Shown: in pieces, positions 1-6,042 of the stretch
Layout of the letters: each line of letters begins with the position of its first letter
How positions within the stretch are numbered: position 1 is the first letter of the stretch
IMG/VR virus record: IMGVR_UViG_3300033148_004724
Location: 1 to 34,720 of that record
Source of the DNA: a virus
Length of the DNA: 34,720 nucleotides
Reading direction: 5' to 3' (one strand)
Program-made: the position numbers and the translations under genes
Notes under the pieces: model-generated
What the model saw: the letters and a program-made list of their open reading frames with translations, nothing else
Told to the model about the DNA's origin: nothing
Database searches by the model: none

Positions 1-94
1 TAACTAAAGTAACACTGTAGTCATATAATTCTTGGCCTTCATTCGTGAAATGATTAGACTGTATTCCCTCTATATGTTTTCTAGTGATTTCCAT
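1..94 (-). CDS. Partial duplicate of sigma factor gene start (assembly overlap)
   Basis: The start codon lies at 92-94 and the reading frame runs off the left edge. It is the same sequence as 34607-34700, so it is not a second gene but the other side of the circle junction. The upstream promoter region (95-430) is complete only on this side. Confidence 0.85.
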   Translation of the reverse strand, partial: MEITRKHIEGIQSNHFTNEGQELYDYSVTLV

Positions 95-114
95 ATTCTT
101 CCTTTTATTATAAA
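1..114. repeat. Left copy of 114-bp terminal direct repeat
   Basis: Bases 1-114 are identical to 34607-34720. The repeat carries the first 94 coding bases of the sigma factor gene plus 20 bases of its leader, so it cuts through a gene. This points to overlap at the ends of a circular or circularly permuted assembly rather than a functional long terminal repeat. A true short terminal redundancy is possible. Confidence 0.9.
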
Positions 115-127
115 TAGTATAAAAAAA
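104..127 (-). promoter_or_regulatory. Candidate promoter of the leftward sigma factor operon
   Basis: On the minus strand this reads a T-run followed by ACTATTTATAATAAA, about 10 bases ahead of the sigma factor start at 94. The same 15 bases, also preceded by a run of T, occur at 34127-34150 ahead of the next gene. A shared phage promoter is the simplest reading; transcription start sites have not been mapped. Confidence 0.5.
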
Positions 128-251
128 TCATTCTTTGTTTAAATCTATATTTTTTTTGAAATTATTATTTTGGCACATCAATAATTAAATATAAAAATTT
201 GTAACAAAATATAAAGAGTAGCTTTTTTTTATTTAATTTTTCTTTTATTGT

Positions 252-266
252 TATTGATTATCAATA
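252..266. promoter_or_regulatory. 15-bp perfect palindrome, possible operator
   Basis: TATTGAT-T-ATCAATA is a perfect odd palindrome lying between the two divergent promoters, about 50 bp upstream of the primase promoter. One arm sequence recurs at 177-183. Its position suits an operator for a small dimeric repressor such as the ribbon-helix-helix protein encoded at 4605-4883, but no binding evidence exists. Confidence 0.35.
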
Positions 267-301
267 GTTTAGAAATTAATTAAAATTATTTTAAGAATTT
301 C

Positions 302-336
302 TTGAGTTTTTTTATTTTTTTCCTATATTTAATAAA
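302..336 (+). promoter_or_regulatory. Candidate promoter of primase operon
   Basis: TTGAGT is followed after about 16 bases, mostly T, by TATATTTAATAAA. The downstream half resembles the TATATATAATAAA-type elements ahead of other rightward genes (2910, 3289, 4945, 5341). It would give a leader of roughly 90 bases for the primase gene. Confidence 0.45.
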
Positions 337-376
337 GAAGCGAGAGAGTTTGGAATTAATTACTCTAAATATAGGT

Positions 377-431
377 TATCTCTAGTACCTCCTCTCCTTC
401 TTTTAAAAACTAGAGAAAAAAACTAGAGATA
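377..431 (+). promoter_or_regulatory. Structured 5' leader covering the primase start codon
   Basis: TATCTCTAGT (377-386) is perfectly complementary to ACTAGAGATA (422-431), whose last base is the A of the primase ATG. A second copy of ACTAGAGA at 409-416 can pair with the same upstream arm. The two pairings exclude each other; one hides the start codon and the other leaves it free. The loop includes a pyrimidine tract (387-404). Confidence 0.5.
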
Positions 432-1738
432 TGGAAAACAACAAAAACATTACAGTAGTACAAGATTTTACAAGTTTAAAGTATAAAATACTTACTTGTG
501 ACTTAAAAGATACAATTCAAAAAATTAGCTCAAAGCATAAATTTTTCACTTTAATTACTCAAGCTAGAAAAATAAAAGAAGTAGAGGGAAAATCGAAAAG
601 ATATAAAGATACTAGAAGGTCTATTCCTGGAATATGCTGGTCAGCAACATTTCCAACTCAAAAGAGAACAATAGAACAAGCAATACCAACAGGGTTATTG
701 TATATTGATATTGATATTGATATTACAAGAGAAGAGATTTTAGCTAATCCTATTGGTAAATATATAATAGCTTTATGGCGTTCAATAGGTGGTGATGGTT
801 TTGGGGGGATAATAGAATATTCACCTACAGATACTCCATTTAAAGAGGTATATACTCAACTTAATAAAATATCAGGAAACATTTTAGACAAACAGTGTTG
901 TGACATTACAAGAGTTAATTTCTTATCATATGATGATAATATGTACTTAAACTACAGTGCTGACGTGTATTTAGCAAAAAAGAGCTCATCCCTTAGTAAT
1001 GGAGTACAAAATAATTCTATAATAAATGACGTTTTTTGCAATGTAACAACTACACACGCCTTTAATAATAAGGATTACAGAGAAAAGAGCTCATCCCTGA
1101 GTATTCCTTCTCCTTCTCCCTCCAATTACTCAGGGATGAGCTCTTTTTCACATCAGTTTAAAAACACTAATGCTGGAGACTATGTTGTAGAAGGAGAAGA
1201 GTATTCTGTATTCCCCCAAGGAGTTGAAGTAGAGAAATGTTATTTACCACGCAGAATAAAGCGAGGAGAGAGACGAAGTGTGTTATTATCATACTTCACC
1301 ACCTTTTTTAGAATAAACCCTCACAAATTTAGCTATAGACACATCTACGCTACTATTAAACAAATAAGTAATAAGATGGAAGGTGGAATGTTAGAAGAAA
1401 AGAAGATAAAGGGGATATACTTAACTTTGAAAAAACAAATAGAGACAAATGGATTAACTCTTAATGAAAAATCACTTATAACAAGAAAAATTATCTTTTC
1501 TGACAATTGCACTTACTCTAAAAATAAAAAAAGAAAAACTGTAAACAAAGTGATTGGAAAATTGAAATCTCAAAAGACTGAGGATAAAATTCAAATCTTT
1601 TTTGAAGATGAGGTTGCTAATATGACTAAAATAAATTACAAAACAATTGCTGATGCTATTGGAATAAGTGTTGCTACTTTAAAAAGAAGAATGACTGAAG
1701 AGCAAAAAGAAACAATTAAACATTTAAAAACTAAATAA
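431..1738 (+). CDS. BT4734/VirE-N-like primase, probable replication initiator
   Basis: 435 aa. The N-terminal ~180 residues look like the BT4734/VirE N-terminal family (archaeo-eukaryotic primase-like): LLYIDIDID carries the acidic metal-binding motif and GGDGFGG sits where the family has its Gly-rich SxSGxG-type strand. Residues ~180-255 are a low-complexity Ser-rich linker encoded by the repeat cluster at 978-1147. Residues ~275-345 (IKRGERRSVLLSYF onward) resemble a PriCT helical domain, and the C-terminus has a helix-turn-helix (YKTIADAIGISVATLKRRM). It is the only recognisable replication protein in the genome and is first in the rightward operon, so it probably starts replication and recruits host enzymes. 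A (TATTGA)n microsatellite at 703-724 encodes the DIDIDI part. Confidence 0.7.
   Translation: MENNKNITVVQDFTSLKYKILTCDLKDTIQKISSKHKFFTLITQARKIKEVEGKSKRYKDTRRSIPGICWSATFPTQKRTIEQAIPTGLLYIDIDIDITREEILANPIGKYIIALWRSIGGDGFGGIIEYSPTDTPFKEVYTQLNKISGNILDKQCCDITRVNFLSYDDNMYLNYSADVYLAKKSSSLSNGVQNNSIINDVFCNVTTTHAFNNKDYREKSSSLSIPSPSPSNYSGMSSFSHQFKNTNAGDYVVEGEEYSVFPQGVEVEKCYLPRRIKRGERRSVLLSYFTTFFRINPHKFSYRHIYATIKQISNKMEGGMLEEKKIKGIYLTLKKQIETNGLTLNEKSLITRKIIFSDNCTYSKNKKRKTVNKVIGKLKSQKTEDKIQIFFEDEVANMTKINYKTIADAIGISVATLKRRMTEEQKETIKHLKTK
978..998 (+). repeat. Iteron-like element copy A (direct)
   Basis: Contains AAAAGAGCTCATCCCT; it matches copy B (1083-1103) in 20 of 21 positions (T for G at 994). It lies in the linker-coding part of the primase gene, in frame with Lys-Lys-Ser-Ser-Ser-Leu-Ser. 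Confidence 0.75.
1083..1147 (+). repeat. 21-bp perfect inverted repeat inside primase gene (copies B and C)
   Basis: Arms 1083-1103 and 1127-1147 are perfectly complementary over 21 bp; the loop 1104-1126 starts with 20 pyrimidines. The right arm ends in TTTTT (1144-1148), so as RNA it looks like an intrinsic terminator. As DNA it is two inverted copies of the element also present at 978-998. Possible roles are an embedded origin (as in lambda O), a terminator/attenuator, or a small inserted element; the sequence alone does not decide. Confidence 0.8.
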
Positions 1739-1744
1739 ATAATT

Positions 1745-2368
1745 ATGAAAAGAAAAATTAAAAGAAGAGTGACTCATAAAGATATGAGTTATTTAAGAGA
1801 ATATTTAGATTTTGTATATAGAATTGGTAAGCCAGAATTATATTTTACTATTAATGGAGAAAAAAATGATTTATTTGATAAATTTAAAAATACTAATTGT
1901 GTATATATGATTGAAGATTTTTACATAGGTAAAAGTAATAGATTATTTATGCGATGTTTAAATCACATAAATGAATGCGATGAAGATGTTCAAAATAAAG
2001 AAAAAAATAAAAAAATTTTAAAAATATTGAATAGTGGAAAAAAACTTAAAATAAAAATAATATCAGATAACGCTGATGATGAAAAAGAATTGATACAAAG
2101 TTATTTTCTTGATGGATATCCATTAGTAAATAAAGTATTTATTTATAATAGCAAAGGTGATGTTGTTAAAGATTTATTAGAAGATGAAAGATTTGATTTG
2201 AAAAAAGTAAAAATAATTAAAAAGAAAACAAAGAAAAAAAAAGAAAATAATTTTAAATCACTATATAAAGATTTAACAAAAAGTAAAAATGTAAAAATTG
2301 AAGAAGATGGTGGTATTGATTTAAAATGTGGTGTAATTATATTTGAAGATGGAACTATACAAATATAA
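1745..2368 (+). CDS. GIY-YIG nuclease-like protein
   Basis: 207 aa, starting 6 bases after the primase stop, so probably cotranscribed. Residues ~50-130 fit the GIY-YIG fold: C52-V-Y54 replaces GIY, Y60-I-G62 is intact, R70 and H74 sit at the expected distance (RCLNHI), and an acidic stretch (DDEKELIQSYF) follows where the family has its catalytic Glu. The C-terminal third is Lys-rich and of unknown role. The gene is even more A-rich than its neighbours, with many AAA and AAT codons. It could be a repair or resolving nuclease or a homing-type endonuclease. The fold is fairly convincing; activity is not, because the first motif is degenerate. Confidence 0.6.
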   Translation: MKRKIKRRVTHKDMSYLREYLDFVYRIGKPELYFTINGEKNDLFDKFKNTNCVYMIEDFYIGKSNRLFMRCLNHINECDEDVQNKEKNKKILKILNSGKKLKIKIISDNADDEKELIQSYFLDGYPLVNKVFIYNSKGDVVKDLLEDERFDLKKVKIIKKKTKKKKENNFKSLYKDLTKSKNVKIEEDGGIDLKCGVIIFEDGTIQI

Positions 2369-2449
2369 ATATTCAAAAAGTATCACAACCCCTATTATGC
2401 TCAAAAATCAATAGATACGAAGATAAAAACCTTATTAAAAAGATAACTA

Positions 2450-2848
2450 ATGAAAAAAGGAAAAGCAGGTAGAAAAGATAAGATGATAAAATATAATCAC
2501 GACAGGTTTACCATAACAATAAGAACAATACAGGATGACCCCACAAGCAATCCGTTTATGGTTATATCTTGGAGGAATTGGCATAATACCCCAGAGGAAT
2601 TAAAAGTCTTCTCAGAGAGGCTTAAAATAGTTCTAAGAGCTAATTCAGAAAAACTCTTTGAAGGTAATCTTATTAACTCGGAGCATCATATATACATAAC
2701 CGACTTCTCCTTATATCATAAAAAAAATGCTTTTTGTCAGATTGAATATTACATTTATTTAAAAAAAGAAAAAAATTTTGAAGAAATTTATGCAGACTTA
2801 GGAGAGATGTGTGAACTGACACTCAATGAGTTAGAGAAAACCTGTTAA
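2450..2848 (+). CDS. Hypothetical protein, 132 aa
   Basis: I do not recognise a family. It begins with a basic patch (MKKGKAGRKDKMIK) and is followed by an alternating beta/alpha pattern with no signal peptide or membrane segment. It uses fewer A-rich codons than the GIY-YIG gene just upstream. The 80-base gap ahead of it contains no clear promoter, so it may share the primase transcript. The stop codon overlaps a short dyad (TGTT AAAA AACA, 2843-2854), of which a similar form follows the genes ending at 3251 and 4883. Confidence 0.7.
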   Translation: MKKGKAGRKDKMIKYNHDRFTITIRTIQDDPTSNPFMVISWRNWHNTPEELKVFSERLKIVLRANSEKLFEGNLINSEHHIYITDFSLYHKKNAFCQIEYYIYLKKEKNFEEIYADLGEMCELTLNELEKTC

Positions 2849-2879
2849 AAAACATATAAAGTTTTCTTGTTTTTTCTTG

Positions 2880-2922
2880 CTTTTGGATTACTTTTTATTT
2901 ATTTTTACCTATATATTATAAA
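2880..2922 (+). promoter_or_regulatory. Candidate early promoter, type CTTTTGGATWA/TATATAT
   Basis: CTTTTGGATTA (2880-2890), then a 19-base T-rich spacer ending in ACC, then TATATATTATAAA (2910-2922). The same two boxes with the same 19-base spacer occur at 4915-4958. Both precede a new gene group. The consensus is not the usual Bacteroidota -33/-7 pair, so a phage-specific variant is possible. Confidence 0.5.
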
Positions 2923-2931
2923 CAGCAGATG

Positions 2932-2971
2932 TGGAGAAGTTTACTTCAGACATTTTCTTCTCCACTGAAGT
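2932..2971 (+). promoter_or_regulatory. Leader with two interleaved inverted repeats
   Basis: TGGAGAAG (2932-2939) pairs with CTTCTCCA (2957-2964), and ACTTCAG (2943-2949) pairs with CTGAAGT (2965-2971). The 5' arm of the second stem lies inside the loop of the first, so the two hairpins exclude each other unless a pseudoknot forms. They sit at the very start of the expected transcript. Confidence 0.5.
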
Positions 2972-2987
2972 TTAAAACTTAACAACA

Positions 2988-3251
2988 ATGAAAACAAAAG
3001 CAAGAAGAGAACAAAAGACATCAATTGAAGAGAAGAGGTTTACAGCTACTGTAACAGGTAAAGAAAAACTAAAGGAAGGATACTTCAAAATTTATCTTGA
3101 TGATGGTACAAAGAAGATATGGAAGGATGGAGATGGCCATTATATGTTAGCTGATAGACCTTACTCATTTACTCAGAAGTTTTATAATCATAGAGGACAA
3201 GTAATTGTAAGAATATTAAACGTTGAACGTGAATATCATTCTTTTGGATAA
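2988..3251 (+). CDS. Hypothetical protein, 87 aa
   Basis: Small basic soluble protein with no family I can name. It starts with a Lys/Arg-rich segment and continues as short beta strands (FTATVTGKEKLKEGYFKIYL, then DDGTKKIWKDGDGHY), suggesting a small beta-barrel or OB/SH3-like fold. It has its own promoter (2880-2922) and a structured leader, and appears to be the only gene before the next promoter at 3289, which suggests independent control. Such monocistronic early genes in phages often act on the host, but nothing in the sequence proves that. Confidence 0.7.
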   Translation: MKTKARREQKTSIEEKRFTATVTGKEKLKEGYFKIYLDDGTKKIWKDGDGHYMLADRPYSFTQKFYNHRGQVIVRILNVEREYHSFG

Positions 3252-3280
3252 TATGTTGTAAAACATTTATGGATTAAAAA

Positions 3281-3302
3281 TTTTAGACTATATATAATAA
3301 AC
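3281..3302 (+). promoter_or_regulatory. Candidate early promoter
   Basis: A T-rich stretch followed by ACTATATATAATAAAC. It shares the downstream box with the promoters at 2910 and 4945, but the upstream CTTTTGGATWA box falls at 3241-3251, inside the end of the preceding gene and at a longer distance, so that half may be chance. Confidence 0.4.
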
Positions 3303-3310
3303 AATTAAAG

Positions 3311-3341
3311 CTTGGACATAATATCTAAGTTAGTGTCCAAG
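3311..3341 (+). promoter_or_regulatory. 5' leader stem-loop
   Basis: CTTGGACA (3311-3318) and TGTCCAAG (3334-3341) form a perfect 8-bp stem with a 15-base loop, starting about 9 bases after the TATATATAATAAAC box. It probably lies at the 5' end of the transcript for the gene at 3362 and may protect it from decay. Confidence 0.5.
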
Positions 3342-3361
3342 TAAACAATAAAATAGAAACA

Positions 3362-3586
3362 ATGAAAAAATTTGAAGCAGAAAAAAACAAAAGAGATTTT
3401 AATGTTTGCTCAGCAAAAACATTGAGAGATATGCAAGTTTTTTATCACAAGAACATTAATAAAAAAGAAGCAATTAGATTATTTGATGATGCATTTGATT
3501 TAAGTAAAATGCATACAATCGTAACCCCCGACTTAACAACTTGGATAATTATTGATGGTGTTGTACAAGAGGGGGTATTAAACTAA
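3362..3586 (+). CDS. Hypothetical protein, 74 aa
   Basis: Small protein with no recognised family. The N-terminal half is Lys-rich and helical (MKKFEAEKNKRDF), and the C-terminal half reads as two beta strands (TIVTPDLTTWIIIDGVVQ). It is the first gene after the promoter and stem-loop at 3281-3341, and is followed after 15 bases by the gene at 3602, so the two are probably cotranscribed. Confidence 0.65.
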   Translation: MKKFEAEKNKRDFNVCSAKTLRDMQVFYHKNINKKEAIRLFDDAFDLSKMHTIVTPDLTTWIIIDGVVQEGVLN

Positions 3587-3601
3587 TAAAAATAGAAAAT
3601 T

Positions 3602-4114
3602 ATGAAATTATTTAGAAAAAGAAAAGAAAGAAAAGCTATTGAAAGAGATGTGGCTTTTAGGTTAGAAAAGCACCTTAAAGAAAAAACAGAAAGTTTAAAA
3701 GATGTTAGCTTATGTGTGAATTATGACATGTTTCAAAAATACTATAAAAAAGGAGAATACTATTTTAATTTACTTTTAAGTGATGGTAAAAAACTTTATA
3801 CTCCTAATCCTTCTTTAGTAAAAAATGAAATACAAATTACAAACAAAATTGTTGAAGTTATAAAAGCCTTCATCATTTATAAATTAGAAATTGAAGCTTA
3901 TAATACATATCATGTTACTATCTCTGGTGAAATTTATCAAAAACCATTTAAGCAAAGTAAAGAAATTTCTGCTTTAATAAAAGCATTAAAAAAATTATGT
4001 GATGATGAAAATAATTTAGTGTTAAAAATGGCATTAAAAGAAATTTATGACACAATTGAAAAAGTGAGATTAGAAAATAATTATATGGGGAAAGAATTAA
4101 ATAAAAACAAATAA
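3602..4114 (+). CDS. Hypothetical protein with MKLFRKRK start, 170 aa
   Basis: Lys-rich, mainly helical soluble protein without a recognised domain. Its first eight residues, MKLFRKRK, are shared exactly with the product of the next gene (4117), though the rest differs. It is very A-rich at the DNA level. The 2-base gap to the next gene indicates tight coupling. The shared basic N-terminus could be a membrane- or nucleic-acid-contacting tail, or a relic of gene duplication. Confidence 0.65.
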   Translation: MKLFRKRKERKAIERDVAFRLEKHLKEKTESLKDVSLCVNYDMFQKYYKKGEYYFNLLLSDGKKLYTPNPSLVKNEIQITNKIVEVIKAFIIYKLEIEAYNTYHVTISGEIYQKPFKQSKEISALIKALKKLCDDENNLVLKMALKEIYDTIEKVRLENNYMGKELNKNK

Positions 4115-4116
4115 CT

Positions 4117-4584
4117 ATGAAACTATTTAGAAAAAGAAAATCAATTTTCGATAATTATGAAGAAAATGTTATATTATTAAAGAATAAAATAGCAAATGAA
4201 ACATATAGAGAAATAGACGATATACAATTAGTCGTAGATAGTTGTAAAAAAGAACTTAATATAAGAGTAGGTGTTAAAACGGGAAATTACTATGAATTTA
4301 AAATTTTTATCGGTGATGATTTGCATTGTTCTACTGATATCTCAATGAGAATTCTTGAAGAAATTACTAGTGGTATAATAAAAAATGACACAAGAGTTAG
4401 AGAATATAAGATTTTAGATAAGTATATAGTTGATAATATATATAAATGGGAAGATGATATTCTTATAAAAAACAAAAAATTTAAAGAAGATGCTGTGATG
4501 AGATGGCTTGAATTAAGGGACGAATTCAACTTATTCGGTTCAACAATAACATATTTTTATAATAATTTTATAGAAGAATATTAA
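4117..4584 (+). CDS. Hypothetical protein with MKLFRKRK start, 155 aa
   Basis: Shares the basic N-terminal octapeptide MKLFRKRK and the corresponding 24 bases, with one change, with the preceding gene. Downstream of that it has a beta-rich stretch (DIQLVVDSCKKELNIRVGV) and a helical C-terminus, and no membrane segment. No family recognised. It is cotranscribed with its neighbours judging from gaps of 2 and 20 bases. Confidence 0.65.
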   Translation: MKLFRKRKSIFDNYEENVILLKNKIANETYREIDDIQLVVDSCKKELNIRVGVKTGNYYEFKIFIGDDLHCSTDISMRILEEITSGIIKNDTRVREYKILDKYIVDNIYKWEDDILIKNKKFKEDAVMRWLELRDEFNLFGSTITYFYNNFIEEY

Positions 4585-4604
4585 CAACAAAAAAACAAAT
4601 AACC

Positions 4605-4883
4605 ATGAACAAAGAAGGAAATTTTAAAGAAAATAATTTAAAAGACTATCTGGAAGAAAAATTCTCAGGAAAAGCGAAAAATCTAGATGAAATAAACCCA
4701 GTAGCTATGTTGCAGAATATGGCTACTGAACAGAAGAAAGTAGAAAAGGGGAAGTTTACAGTGAACATTCCCCCACAAAAAATCCAAGAATTCAAGATTA
4801 TATGTAAACAAAATGGATTAAAACAGAATTTTATTATAGAAAAATTAATCACACAATGGATTGATGAACAGAAAGTTATATAA
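4605..4883 (+). CDS. Ribbon-helix-helix DNA-binding protein
   Basis: 92 aa. The last ~45 residues (GKFTVNIPPQKIQEF, then KIICKQNGLKQNFIIEKLI) match the beta-strand, helix, turn, helix plan of ribbon-helix-helix proteins such as ParG/CopG types, with the strand FTVNI expected to enter the DNA major groove as a dimer. The first half is polar and probably unstructured. Last gene of the 3362 group; the next promoter is at 4915. It is the only obvious small repressor candidate in the rightward unit and may act on the palindrome at 252-266 or the early promoters. Fold fairly likely, target unknown. Confidence 0.6.
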   Translation: MNKEGNFKENNLKDYLEEKFSGKAKNLDEINPVAMLQNMATEQKKVEKGKFTVNIPPQKIQEFKIICKQNGLKQNFIIEKLITQWIDEQKVI

Positions 4884-4914
4884 AACCTGTTATAAAACAT
4901 ATAAAATAATCATC

Positions 4915-4958
4915 CTTTTGGATAACTTTTTTCTTTTTTTTACATATATATAAATGAA
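4915..4958 (+). promoter_or_regulatory. Candidate early promoter, type CTTTTGGATWA/TATATAT
   Basis: CTTTTGGATAA (4915-4925), 19-base T-rich spacer ending in ACA, then TATATATAAATGAAA. Spacing and both boxes match the promoter at 2880-2922. It precedes the 107-aa gene at 4996. Confidence 0.5.
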
Positions 4959-4995
4959 AGCAGCGATAAAGCAGTTTTAATAAAAACAAACAACA

Positions 4996-5319
4996 ATGAA
5001 AAATAATGAAATGAAAAACTTAGTTTGCGATGCAATTAGTCACGCAAAAATAAATGAACAAATTTGGATAGAAGAAAAAAACAATAAAGATTTTGAACCA
5101 GCAATTAAAATATATCAAAATGGATTTATTGTTAGTATGTGGCATACTGCTGCTGCTCCCCAACATTACTGGATGAAAACAGTATTAAAAAAAGGATATG
5201 ATGAGTTGGGAGAATTTATCGCAGGAGAGCGCTATCAGACATTACAAAGTGCTACAAAAGAAGATTATGATTTGATGGCTGATGTTGTTATTTCAACTTT
5301 AAAACAACCTAAAGAGTAG
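4996..5319 (+). CDS. Hypothetical protein, 107 aa
   Basis: Soluble protein, family not recognised. It has a helical N-terminus, a central strand-rich part with aromatic residues (IYQNGFIVSMWHTAAAPQHY) and a helical C-terminus. It has its own promoter at 4915-4958, and its stop codon sits in a 7-bp hairpin (5314-5338), so it is probably expressed as a single-gene transcript. The first ATG is used; a second at codon 6 (MKNNEM) is an alternative. Confidence 0.65.
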   Translation: MKNNEMKNLVCDAISHAKINEQIWIEEKNNKDFEPAIKIYQNGFIVSMWHTAAAPQHYWMKTVLKKGYDELGEFIAGERYQTLQSATKEDYDLMADVVISTLKQPKE

Positions 5320-5338
5320 TGGGTTATAAAAACTACTC
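5314..5338 (+). terminator. Terminator-like hairpin at the end of the 107-aa gene
   Basis: GAGTAGT (5314-5320) pairs with ACTACTC (5332-5338) around an 11-base loop. The arm includes the TAG stop codon. What follows is ATTATATAT rather than a clean T-run, and it doubles as the next promoter box, so termination may be weak. Confidence 0.35.
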
Positions 5339-5352
5339 ATTATATATAAATA
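5339..5352 (+). promoter_or_regulatory. Possible promoter box before the 85-aa gene
   Basis: TATATATAAATAC at 5341 resembles the downstream box of the other rightward promoters, but there is no upstream CTTTTGGAT box and the start codon is only 11 bases further on. Confidence 0.25.
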
Positions 5353-5361
5353 CATAAATAT

Positions 5362-5619
5362 ATGTTTATTTTAAGAAGGCTGACGAGCCAAAACGCAGAA
5401 AGTAATACCAGTTTAGGTGCAAGTTATGTGCTAGTATTAGCAGACAGAAACCCAGAAGACTATGAGAAGTCTCTAAAGATTTTAAAATGTGATAGAGAAG
5501 ATGTTTATGGCTTCATTTCGCACAGTGAGGGAATGAAGTTAATCCCCCTCTATAAAAAATCACATTATTTTGTAATGACGGAGAGTGGTAAAACATTTGC
5601 AAATATTACATACAAGTAA
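5362..5619 (+). CDS. Hypothetical protein, 85 aa
   Basis: Small alpha/beta protein without a recognised family: two beta strands (ASYVLVLADR and SHYFVMTES) flank a helical part. No signal peptide. It is followed by a terminator-like hairpin at 5631-5657, which suggests a unit of one gene. Its codons are somewhat less A-rich than those of the flanking genes. Confidence 0.65.
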   Translation: MFILRRLTSQNAESNTSLGASYVLVLADRNPEDYEKSLKILKCDREDVYGFISHSEGMKLIPLYKKSHYFVMTESGKTFANITYK

Positions 5620-5630
5620 AATTAATTAAT

Positions 5631-5657
5631 GAGCCCTCTGATTATGGGGGTTCTTTT
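5631..5657 (+). terminator. Probable intrinsic terminator
   Basis: GAGCCC (5631-5636) pairs with GGGTTC (5648-5653) with one G-T wobble, and TTTT follows directly. It lies 12 bases after the stop codon of the 85-aa gene. Confidence 0.4.
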
Positions 5658-5663
5658 AACCTG

Positions 5664-5678
5664 TCTGGTTTTACCAGA
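5664..5678 (+). promoter_or_regulatory. Short hairpin ahead of the 112-aa gene
   Basis: TCTGGT-TTT-ACCAGA is a perfect 6-bp stem with a 3-base loop, 24 bases before the start codon at 5703. It has no T-run, so it is more likely a leader element than a terminator. Confidence 0.3.
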
Positions 5679-5702
5679 TGAAACAAATAAAAAAAAATAA
5701 CT

Positions 5703-6041
5703 ATGAAAAAAGAATTTAAAGAATTTAAAGAGCTATTAAATAACATAGACTTAGAAATTGAAGTAGATGAAGATTATGATGAAGAAGATTATGAAGCTAC
5801 AGAGAAAGGGAAGGAGTGTGTTTTTGAAGGTATATATAAATGTGTATTACCAGAAGAGATAGATATGCACTTAGAATATTATTCACGAAGATGTAAAGTT
5901 ATATTAACTTCAGATAGTTTAAAAAAAATATCTAAGGCTATAAAAGATTTTGACTTGTTTAAAACAAGTGAAAGGTGGATTGTGTTAACTAAATTAACAC
6001 TAACTGGAAGTTTAATAATTAAAATTTATAAACAAAATTAA
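5703..6041 (+). CDS. Hypothetical acidic protein, 112 aa
   Basis: The N-terminal third is highly acidic (EVDEDYDEEDYEATEKG), resembling DNA-mimic or flexible acidic tails; the rest is a mixed alpha/beta segment ending in strands (IVLTKLTLTGSLIIKIY). No family recognised. One base separates its stop from the start of the lipoprotein gene, so the two are probably translated from one message. Confidence 0.65.
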   Translation: MKKEFKEFKELLNNIDLEIEVDEDYDEEDYEATEKGKECVFEGIYKCVLPEEIDMHLEYYSRRCKVILTSDSLKKISKAIKDFDLFKTSERWIVLTKLTLTGSLIIKIYKQN

Positions 6042-6042
6042 G

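Larger units (their letters stand above)
95..430. other. Divergent intergenic control region, 336 bp, no gene
   Basis: This stretch separates the leftward sigma operon from the rightward primase operon. It is extremely AT-rich, with many A and T runs. It holds the leftward promoter (104-127), a 15-bp palindrome (252-266), the rightward promoter (302-336) and a structured primase leader (377-431). A further ATCAATA half-site occurs at 177-183. I see no credible small ORF. Confidence 0.7.

Noticed and set aside
978-1147. CRISPR-like array
   Set aside because: Only three repeats, one of them inverted and unevenly spaced, inside an open reading frame; no cas genes.
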